This document shows, one piece after another, positions 56,012 to 64,000 of a stretch of DNA of 64,000 nt (positions are counted from its first letter, which is position 1; each line of letters begins with the position of its first letter). The stretch comes from Miscanthus floridulus. Its lineage: Eukaryota > Streptophyta > Magnoliopsida > Poales > Poaceae. The notes below the pieces were generated by a model. That model made no database searches, had not been told where the DNA came from, and was given only the letters and a program-made list of their open reading frames with translations. The translations under genes were made by a program, and so were the position numbers. Location: contig NC_089587.1 in NCBI RefSeq assembly GCF_019320115.1, positions 102,078,166 to 102,142,165 on the forward strand. Direction: 5' to 3'.

Positions 56012-59000
56012 ATGGCCAACCCGAGAAACATGGATGAGAAGGAGTTGATGATGAATTTGATCAACACTGGCACTCAAGTTGCCGGCAATGATGGTGCTAA
56101 CAATAACGTGCAAGAGGATGCAGATGACAAAATGAGCAACAACATATTGGCCAAGTATATATTTTTTATTATTAGCTATATATATTATCATATGTCTTAT
56201 GTGTGCTCATGACATTAAAAATAATGTTTATGTTTTGTAGCCCTCTGGATCGACATCAACAACTACAACGAAGAGTAAAAATGTTTGAGGTCCCAAAAAG
56301 CCATTAGAGGGCCGCTTCATCATCTCGGAGTTCAATGTGGATACAGGCGAACCGGGGGGGGGGCCAAATAAAACAAAATTCGTGCACCACTGTGGTTACC
56401 TTGTACAGGACCGACTCCCGATCAGTACCCGCGAATGGAAGAAGAAGACCAATGCTCCTCATATCAGTTTTGTCCCTGATCGTGACAAGACGTTAATTTG
56501 GAATGATGTCTTAGAACATTTCATGCTCCAGACAGATGGTTATGGTGATATAATAGATGGTGATGAATTGAAGGAGCGAGTTAGGGATTGGGCAATAAAG
56601 AAGATGGCCACCCAGTTTTAGACTTGGAAGAAACACTTATACACGACGTATGTCAAGAAGAACATAGCACCAGATTTTACTGTCCCAGGCCCGATCTCAA
56701 AGCAGAGGCCCTATTGGGATGAGTTTGTACAGTACAAGACGTCGGAAGAGGGTGTGAGTCGGGTGATAAAGAACCAACATAATGCCCAACAGAAGACATA
56801 CCACCATAACTTGGGATTAGGTGGCTACCCGACTGTCATGAAGATGTGGAACAAAATGGAAGCAGACCTTCTTGCCAAGGGTATCACACTAGAATCACTC
56901 AAGTGGGGAGAGCGTGCAAAGAATTGGTTTTTCGCTTATGGGGGAACACTAGACCAGGAGACAGGGAAGTGCGTTTATGGCGCAAGACTGCAAGAAGCAG
57001 CAAAAAGATTGTTTTATGCTCAGAGAGCTACTGTTAGTGGTGCATTCAGGCCCAACAGAGAGAAGGATGAACTGACATACGCCATCGGGACTATTGAACA
57101 CGGTGGCCGAACTAGAGGCAAAGGAAGTGTCTCGTGGGAGCATGGATTCCCTTAGGACAGACCTTCCTATAGAAGCTGCCAGAGAAAGAAGGAAGAAGAG
57201 GCATAGCGGCTCTAGAGGTTGGATGAAGCGGTGCGTGAAGCATAGGAGCAGGAAAAAAACCTTGAAGCGAGAATGCAGGAGGAAATTAGAAGGCAAGTGC
57301 AAATAGTAGTGAGAGCAAGCAAGCAGACATCAGAGCCAGGAATCAACATTAGCCAATCTATTCATTTGAAAAGCAGCTGTGCTTCCACAGAGATACCAAA
57401 TCAAGGGGACACAGGACTGCGCTTCCCTGTGGATGACATCACTGAACCTTTTACATCGTGTGAGCTACACATTTCGAAGGGGAATTCCACAATCAAGGTG
57501 GCTATCGGTCTTGTTAATCCTATCGACCAAACCAAGACACCAAGGATTCATGGGAATATAATCCAAGAAGGATATGCTACCATCTCGGTAGATAAAGCTG
57601 AAAAAGGTTTTAGTGATTTGCCTCTTGACATTCCTGGAGGTGATGGCGAGAAGACTTTAGGAGAAGCAGAGAAGACATTCATTCTATGGCGCAAGCGCTA
57701 CATCATCATTCCCAGGATGTCGCCTCCACCTCCTCCTGAACTACCTCACCATAGGTGCGGATGAAAACACTACATCATTAATTTATATTGGCTTAAATAA
57801 TTAACAATCTACTCATAATAATATGTCATTCCTTTTTTTGTAGCAGATCCTTCCCCAACCTAAATCCAATTGTTCAATCGCCAGATCATTATAGTGCTCT
57901 ATACGATGACAATGTGTTGGAAGGCGAGGCGGCATCCACACCATCTCCAAGGAGGTCTCCAATGCCGCAGCCGCCACCTCTAAGGAGGTCTCCAACGCCG
58001 CTGCCACCACCTCCAAGGAGGTCTCCAATGCCTCCCCTGCCCCCGCCTACCAAGAAGCCAAGTACCAAGAGGCCAGCCCCGCAAACGAAGAACCAGTCCC
58101 CGCCGGCAAAGATAGCCACTGTGAAACCAAGGGCTATTCCCAAAATAATATCTGAACAGAAGGAAGAAGTAACTGATGCATATAAAAAAGATATGTCTAG
58201 ATTCTATGACAAACTTAAAAAGAATCAAGAAGCAAGGAAAAACCTAGAGAAACCGTACTTCTTCGTAGCTCCAGATATTCTAAGAAAAAAGGTGGCTTCT
58301 TACCAGCAACAACAGCGAGAATCTCGTAAGCCATCCAAATCAATGTTAACGGACTATGACCGCACTCTCACCAAGTCAATTGAGGCGACACAGAAAAAGA
58401 AGCGGGCAAGGAAAGGAGTTGCACAACTTGGACAACAATCGCACCAATCAGTCCCCCCGCTAGTTGTTGGTAATGAATATGGTTCGAATTTAGGATTAAT
58501 GCATCAGGCAAACATACCTCCGGATGTCGATTTGGATCACCTTGGTGAATTTATTGATGAGACTGGTCTCGACCTTTATTAGATGTTTGGTGATGGAAAC
58601 ATTGAGAGTGCGGCGGAGGTTGATATTTGGAAGAAAAAATTTGTACTAGGCCAGAGTCTATACAACCCTCAAGCCTTATCTGATCTGGTGACGCAAATGT
58701 ACCTGCTAAACAAGTGGTACATGCAGGCGTCTATCGGTGGAGACTTCTACGTTGGTGTCAGAATTAGAGACGAACATTGGTTCCGTGGCGATGATGTTAT
58801 GTATGTTGACTTTGCAGAATTTCATCAACTATGCCACCTGACCTCTCTGGACAAAGTTATCATTAGCTGCTATTGCCTATAAGTAATAATTCTTTTGATC
58901 TATTATTAAACTCATCATATGTGTGTATATGCATATAAATTATCCTAACAAGTACTATATATATGCAGATTTACAATGACAGAGCTCAGAAAGGAAGGCT

Positions 59001-59980
59001 GCAATGAAATTGGTTTTGTTGATCCCCATATAGTATTCAAAGACCCAGTTACTCCAAAGACTAATTGGAAGTCTGAGTCAGAGAGTAACCTCATGAACTT
59101 TTTAGTGAACCAATGCCACAAGAAGGATATACTCTTTCCCTACAACTTCAAGTGAGTGTTAATAATGTCGATCATCCTTAATGGCTCATATGTTGATTCT
59201 AGTTAATTAATGAGTGTTATGCGTTATATCCTATAAACACATGCAGCAATCACTGGATATTGATGGACATCGATCTGGTGAAAAGTCACTTGATAATCTA
59301 TGACTCAATGAGAAAACCACAGCAAGACTACCAAGATATGATAGATATTATCCAGAGGTAATTTCGGTATCTCTAGCAACTATATATACACACAAACATG
59401 ATGATTAACTATATCTGATGACATGGCAAATTTTTTATTGGGCAGTGTTTGAAAAACCTTTATTGAGAAGCAACACATGGAAAAATGCAAAGCGCCACTG
59501 AATGTAATCCCTTTGAAAGTAAGTCCTCTGAATCGCATCATCTTTATTAATTAAACATATAGCTTTCATCAGATCACCAGATTGAATGATAAATCTTTTT
59601 CTCGTAAAGTGGTGTCTGAGGCAGGAACAGGGGAACAACTACTGTGGTTACTATGTTTGTAAGTTTATCAAGGTAGTCTCCCAAAGAACTCCTACAGAGA
59701 GACTCAAAGTACGTTAAAAATAAACTATATATTTATTTAATTATTATTATTGATTGTGTTACTATGTCTTTATATATATATATATATATCTTTTTTTTAC
59801 ATATATTAATTTATTTCCTTTAATTCAAACCTGTAGGCTCGATGGTTGGAGGAAAAGGTCATACGGCAAGACCAAATGAAAGCAATTCAAGAGTCTATAG
59901 CCGGATTTTTTAATGAGCAGGTCATCGATTCCAAGGGCGAGTTCTACTTCGACCCAACACTGTCATTGAAGCCAAGCTAG
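56012..59980 (+). pseudogene. Ulp1-like (C48) protease gene of CACTA-2, broken
   Basis: Starts MANPRNMDEKELMM at 56012, with exon 1 ending at 56154. Later exons carry the conserved CACTA region VDTGEPGGGPNKTKFVHHCG, then WDEFVQYKTSEEG. A proline-rich linker follows (57930-58090) and a basic stretch. Four or five exons then form a Ulp1-type cysteine protease domain: FTMTELRKEGCNEIGFVDPH (58971-59153), NHWILMDIDL with the His and YDSMR with the Asp (59248-59358), and NNYCGYYVC with the Cys (59610-59670). The last exon ends at 59980. Stops near 56286, 56621, 57153 and 58580 and in the exon at 59448 break it. Related proteins cleave SUMO; what the transposon version does is not established. Confidence 0.82.
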
Positions 59981-60109
59981 AGGATGAGAGAAAACTTGTT
60001 ATATCACAACAACTGTAATGCAATCTTTTGTAATATATGCGCATGAAATAATATAATGTAAAATACACATATGCATGCATGCATGTAAATATATATATAT
60101 GATGCATGC

Positions 60110-60110
60110 A

Positions 60111-60163
<53 letters not shown>
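60110..60163. repeat. AT microsatellite in CACTA-2
   Basis: An AT/TA run of about 50 bp preceded by two GCATGCATGCAT runs, just after the last exon of the Ulp1-like gene. Confidence 0.93.
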
Positions 60164-60165
<2 letters not shown>

Positions 60166-60309
60166 TTGAATTGTGTAATTTAATACGTTCATTGTGCTTG
60201 AACCGAAACATACTATACACGCGTATAAATGTATAATTAGCAGCGTACAATACGACTTCGAAAACCTATTTTGAAAAGAAAACAAAAAATAAAAAGAAAA
60301 GAAAAAAGA

Positions 60310-60545
60310 AAAAAAACTTTAGTCCCGGTTCGTATTACCAACCGGGACTAAAGGATGCCAGCCATCGTGGCATGTCAGGAGGCACCTTTAGTCCCGGTTG
60401 GTGTTACCCACCGAGACTAAAGGTCCCCCTTTAGTCCCGGTTCCTGGCCCGGGACTAAAGGACCCCCTTTAGTCCCGGATGCTTACTCCCGGGTGGGGAA
60501 CCGGGACTAGAGGGGGTTCCCCACCGGGAGTAAAGCTCTGTTCTC
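60310..60545. repeat. CACTA-2 right subterminal repeats
   Basis: Three pairs of TTTAGTCCCGGTT and ACCGGGACTAAAGG, then a final CACCGGGAGTAAAG of the 'GAGTAAA' type found in the middle array. So the right end mixes both repeat variants. Confidence 0.88.
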
Positions 60546-61368
60546 TACCAGTGTACTACAGCACAATAACTTACTAAAATACATGCGAAGTAGAAAACAA
60601 ACATATATTTTGACTAATTGATATTGTAAAAGTTTAAAAATGTTTGGCCTTCGATGCGTCCTACATTTTAGCTTTTTTTGAAAGGTAAAGTTACATTTTG
60701 GTTTGGAAGCAGTGGCACGAGAGGGCTAAGACTACTCCCATGCATGGCACTGTATGTATAGTGTTGTATATATCAGATCTGGCATGTCAATAGAGTATAT
60801 CATTAAATAGATACTACATGGAAACAACCCTACAATACATTGTACTGTTCATATTGTCAGTTTCCTGGATCACTCGAGACAATGAATTGGTTGTCTATGA
60901 GTTTATGAGAGTGGTCACAAAACACACCGGAGACTGGCTCTTTGCCGAGTGCCAAGTGGATTGCGGAGTGTTTTTTTTGGGCACTCGGCAAAGAGTTTTT
61001 TTGTCGAGTACGAAAAAAACACTTGGAAAAAAAAACACTCGGCAAAGAAGCTCTTTGTCGAGTGTTATTTTTTGACACTCGGCAAAGAAGCTCTTTGCCG
61101 AGTGTTTTTTTACACTAGACAGAAAATTTCAAAGCACATTTTGAAGCAGTAAATTAATTCAAATAAAAAAGTTTTCAACTACAAAGTTGTATAACTCATC
61201 AAGATGTACAATGTTTGTTTTGGTCTTTTCTTCATATGACAACGTGAAAGTAAATTTGTTCACAAATTTAACATATCTCTCTTGTAGTTTATGAAACTAC
61301 AAGAGAGATATATAAGATTTGTGAACAATGTTAGAACGACCATGTCGGATGAATAGATGACCAAACAA

Positions 61369-61735
61369 CCAAAATAAACTTTGTAGATCTCGAAAAGTTA
61401 TGAAACTTTGTAATTGGCAACTTTTTGATTTGAAATCATATTGTCATGAAAAACCGTGTTTGAATTTCAAAAATTTAAAATTCAAACTTTTCAAACGACC
61501 TCGGATGGAAAAACAACCAAAATAAAGTCTGTAGATCTCAAAAAGTTATGAAACATTGTAGTTGGCAACTTTTTGATTTGAAATCATCTTGTCATGTAAA
61601 ACTACGTTTGAATTTCAAAATTTTGAAATTCAAATTTTGTAAACGACCTCGGATGGAAAAACTTCCTAAACTAAAAGTGTAGATCTCAAAAAGTTATGAA
61701 ACTTTGTAGTTTATAACTTTTTTATTTGAATTCGT
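61369..61735 (+). repeat. 148-bp tandem repeat inside the MITE
   Basis: Units start CCAAAATAAACTTTGTAGAT (61369), CCAAAATAAAGTCTGTAGAT (61517) and CCTAAACTAAAAGTGTAGAT (61665). Each continues with AAAAGTTATGAAACTTTGTA and CAACTTTTTGATTTGAAATC. About 2.5 copies, AT-rich, non-coding. Confidence 0.8.
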
Positions 61736-61818
61736 TTAGGGCCTCAAACAAGCAATTTACACTCGGTTTAGTATAATATGTGGGGAACCAAAACAAAATC
61801 TAGATATAGGTGGCAGTG

Positions 61819-61875
61819 TGGTGCAGTGGTTAGAGGAGGGGACGCGCGAGGGAGAGGTCGTCGGTTCGAATCCCG
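61819..61875 (+). promoter_or_regulatory. tRNA-like Pol III A and B boxes inside a MITE
   Basis: TGGTGCAGTGGTTAGAG (A box, 61819-61829) and GGTTCGAATCCCG (B box, 61863-61875) are spaced about as in a tRNA. The flanks do not pair as an acceptor stem, so no functional tRNA is proposed. It is the clearest of three such pairs in this window. Confidence 0.65.
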
Positions 61876-62284
61876 CCGGTCTCGTAGCCATGAATTTTAT
61901 GCAAAAAATGCCAGAGATGGGCGGGCGCTGGCCGGTGGGGGCCTCCACCGATTAAAAAAAATTCCCATTTTTTGGTTATTTTCGGTTCCAACTTTGCCGA
62001 GTGTCGGGCACTCAGCAAAGCCTTTGTCGAGTGTAAATTGGGCTTTGCCGAGTGCCCCTGGCACTCGGCAAAGCCACTGAGTCCGGTAGTGACATGATCA
62101 CTTGAGATCAACCTCTCCACACCGCCAAATCTTCAAGTGTATGGGGTATGTTCAGACTGAGAGGGGGCATGAGCGCACGGGGTGGGGGAGGGGATGTGTA
62201 GGGGGCGCACTAATATATAGAGACGGTAAGGATAGTGGGTATACTACTAGCTACTAACAAAAACCACCATAAATAATTAATTAC

Positions 62285-62397
62285 CTTATTCGGTTAATCC
62301 CCTACCCAATTGAATTGGAGGGGGGTGAGGGGATTTTAAAAGCATATTTTAAAATCCCCTCAATCCCCTCGAAACCCCACTAGATCAAACAAGACCT
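62285..62397. mobile_element. Small MITE with ggggatt inverted core
   Basis: ACCTTATTCGGTTAATCCCC and, inverted, AGGTCTTGTTTGATCTAG are approximate terminal repeats. The interior is a near-palindrome of GGGGATTTTAAAA and TTTTAAAATCCCC. The type is common in grasses. Target duplication not resolved. Confidence 0.48.
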
Positions 62398-62676
62398 AAA
62401 GTATCCATGGCGATGCAAGTTAGTAGAATGCATGGATACTATACATGTTGGTTCATGCATGCTTAGACCTAGCACAAATACAAACTATATATAACATCAT
62501 ACCAGATGCCCTCACCGACCTGCCATTGGGGAGGGTATACAATATAGATACATGCTTGTGTACGTCCAAATCCATATCATAATTATCTATTTCTCACCCT
62601 TTCTAATCTTATCCATACCCATTGGATAATGAGGTTGTTCGTTTCACTGAAATTTGGCTTATGCTGATGCTTATGC

Positions 62677-63302
62677 CACTACTACAACAATTTTAACCGA
62701 GGCAGACAAAATAGATTAACCGAGGCGGGCAAACCGTCTGCCTCCGTCGAAAGGTCATGGTTAATCCGGCCACCTTGGTTAATCGAGGCGGGCACGTTAA
62801 GACGCCTGCCTCCCCATTAATCCCCTTAACCGAGACGGGCGTCTTAAAATGCCCGCCTCCATTAATGTTCTCCAGAAAACAAAAAAAACCAAAAAAAACT
62901 TGCAACTTTGGAGAATCGAACCCACAACCTAGCACTAAACACTACCACATCTCTACCACTGCGCTAAACACTCATTCATGTCTACATATAATATGCTATC
63001 CTTTTATATTAATATTTGGTAATCTTATATTGGATATTTTAGCTACTAAATGAACTCAAATGAAAAACTTTTAACTACAAAGTTTTAAATCTTGTGAAGT
63101 AATACAACTTTAGTATAGAATGTATCTTCATCAGAGATAGTTTAAAAAATTCAAAAAAATGAGTCTCAGAACATGTGAATTTCAAACACATATTTAAGAC
63201 TCTAGGTGACTTTAAATCAAAAACTTGTCAATATCAAACATGTAGATCAGGTCGGCCACTAGAACTATGGTATTAACTATGTGAACATTTGAGATCATTT
63301 AG
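62677..63302 (+). mobile_element. Partial CACTA-like element (TTAACCGAGGCGG family)
   Basis: The left end CACTACTACAACAATTTTAACC and the following TTAACCGAGGCGGGC / GCCCGCCTC repeats match the family of the MITE at 19920. No right terminus is seen before the next repeat at 63303, so the copy appears cut off there or continues beyond the window. A minus-strand tRNA-like box pair lies inside. Confidence 0.6.
62911..62966 (-). promoter_or_regulatory. tRNA-like Pol III A and B boxes (minus strand)
   Basis: On the minus strand TAGCGCAGTGGTAG (A box, complement of 62953-62966) is followed by GGGTTCGATTCTC (B box, complement of 62911-62923). Spacing is close to a tRNA. No full cloverleaf. Confidence 0.62.
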
Positions 63303-64000
63303 TGTGGGTATAAATTAACGCACATAGATAAATCCGTAAGCGCACGGATACCGCTATAGGTTTCATCTAGAAGTATTCCAAGTATCGTATCCATAGGGAA
63401 ACGTGTGAGATTAACTATGGTCTAACTTAACTAGGGGTAGCAACAAGGTTAGGATAAATAGGAGCGTAGAGAGGATAACTAAGGTTCTCTTGTTCTGACT
63501 TGGGTAAGCTATGTCTTCTACTATTCAACTGGGGACATTACTAGGGAAAGACACCAACAGAGGATGCTTTCCGTGGTAACCGGGTCCTACTTGGCCTACA
63601 AAGGGAGGTGGACTACAACGGATTCAACGAGGCTATAAGAATCACCCTCGTGAGCTACCATCGATCTAGAATGCAGGGTGCATCCATGATTAACCTAAGT
63701 CTAAGCACCACGCTTATACTTATAATTAATACTTTACTCCCCCTAGGAAGAGAATAAAGCACTCAAAAGAGTCGCAAACCTGATGAACAATATAAACAAT
63801 ATGCTTACTTGAATCAGAAGTTGATTACCAGAGAAATCTCAGAGACAAGCTCAGATAGAACTTAGATCCGCTAAGATACAAGCCGTAGAGAGAGCATCGA
63901 CAGACCAACACCTCCTCCAAACTCATCCCTCACTCTCTATCTCACTATTATTTACAAGATTAGATCCTATAGAGGACTAATCTTCTCTTGATAGCTGGCT
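63303..64000 (+). mobile_element. Possible LTR start, running off the window
   Basis: From TGTGGGTATAAATTAACGCA the sequence has GATAAATCCGTAAGCGCACG, GATACCGCTATAGG and AAGTATTCCAAGTATCGTAT, CCATAGGGAA words, which I recognise as a widespread grass repeat, probably an LTR. It begins with TG and interrupts the CACTA-like element. With no second end in the window, neither length nor class can be confirmed. Confidence 0.38.

Larger units (their letters stand above)
48582..60553 (+). mobile_element. CACTA-2, a 12-kb CACTA (En/Spm) transposon
   Basis: Left end CACTAGTAGAGAACAGACCT; right end, inverted, CACTGGTAGAGAACAGAGCT. The exact duplication TAC flanks it (48579-48581 and 60554-60556). Subterminal TTTAGTCCCGGTTGG and its inverse CCAACCGGGACTAAAGG occupy both ends, and a related TTTACTCCCGGT array sits in the middle. 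Genes on the plus strand in order: an intact GRF-zinc-finger gene, a broken TNP2 transposase and a broken Ulp1-like protease gene. The ends are complete; the transposase is not, so it would need help from another copy. Confidence 0.95.
60925..62091. mobile_element. CACTA-type MITE, 1.17 kb, related to CACTA-1
   Basis: The right end ACTGAGTCCGGTAGTG is a good CACTA terminus (inverted CACTACCGGACTCAGT). The left end reads CACCGGAGACTGGCTCTTTG, that is, a CACTACCGGA end missing a few bases. The duplication ACA flanks both (60922-60924 and 62092-62094). TTTGCCGAGTGCC-type subterminal repeats at both ends match those of CACTA-1. The middle is AT-rich with a 148-bp tandem repeat and a tRNA-like promoter pair. 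No transposase. Confidence 0.8.

Noticed and set aside
21629..62966. Genuine tRNA genes at the three A/B-box pairs
   Set aside because: No acceptor stem pairing or full cloverleaf could be drawn, and all three lie within MITEs.

Overview
The window looks like an intergenic, repeat-dense stretch of a large plant nuclear genome. The evidence points to a grass, probably a panicoid or Andropogoneae species of the sorghum, sugarcane, Miscanthus or maize kind. CACTA transposons have the grass subterminal motifs TTTGCCGAGTGCC and TTTAGTCCCGGT. A Gypsy-type element carries an antisense extra ORF of the Transposase_28 type. An Au-type SINE and several Stowaway, Tourist and hAT MITEs are also present. 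I found no intact host protein-coding gene, no rRNA, no genuine tRNA gene and no CRISPR array. Almost everything I can name is a mobile element, and most of those are decayed.

Layout. 1-3.3 kb: a Stowaway-like remnant, a solo Gypsy-type LTR with a perfect 5-bp target duplication, and a degenerate 59-bp tandem repeat. 3.28-12.42 kb: CACTA-1 (TSD AAA), holding a broken TNP2 transposase and a broken second gene of the plant transposase (Ptta/En/Spm) type. 12.4-18.9 kb: low-copy-looking DNA without a recognisable gene, containing a Stowaway-like MITE and a SINE. 18.9-23 kb: a nest of small elements, namely a MULE-like element carrying a LINE-like tail and a CACTA MITE, then a second CACTA MITE, a CACTA-like fragment, a Tourist-like MITE and another MITE. 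24.7-30.5 kb: a Copia element on the minus strand with a hAT MITE inside its integrase. 32.5-45.7 kb: a 13.2-kb Gypsy-type element (TSD TGCAC) that has lost its pol core but keeps gag and an antisense ORF, and is itself split by a solo LTR. 45.7-48.6 kb: no gene, with a TA-rich microsatellite. 48.58-60.55 kb: CACTA-2 (TSD TAC), with an intact small spliced GRF-zinc-finger gene, a broken TNP2 and a broken Ulp1-type protease gene. 60.9-64 kb: a CACTA MITE, another MITE, a partial CACTA-like element, and what may be the start of an LTR at the window edge.

How the genes relate. In both large CACTA elements the TNP2 gene would supply the DDE-type transposase that acts on the terminal and subterminal repeats. 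The second genes (Ptta/En/Spm-like in CACTA-1, Ulp1-like protease in CACTA-2) are accessory. Both TNP2 copies have stops and frameshifts, so neither element looks autonomous today. The small CACTA MITEs have CACTA-type ends and no transposase, so they would depend on a relative elsewhere. The Copia and Gypsy elements are likewise defective. The most unusual points are: tRNA-like Pol III A/B boxes in three different CACTA-type MITEs; the precise loss of pol from the Gypsy element; a second internal promoter-plus-repeat array in the middle of CACTA-2; and the intact GRF-zinc-finger membrane-protein ORF inside an otherwise decayed transposon. All family names rest on motif recognition by eye. No database search was run.
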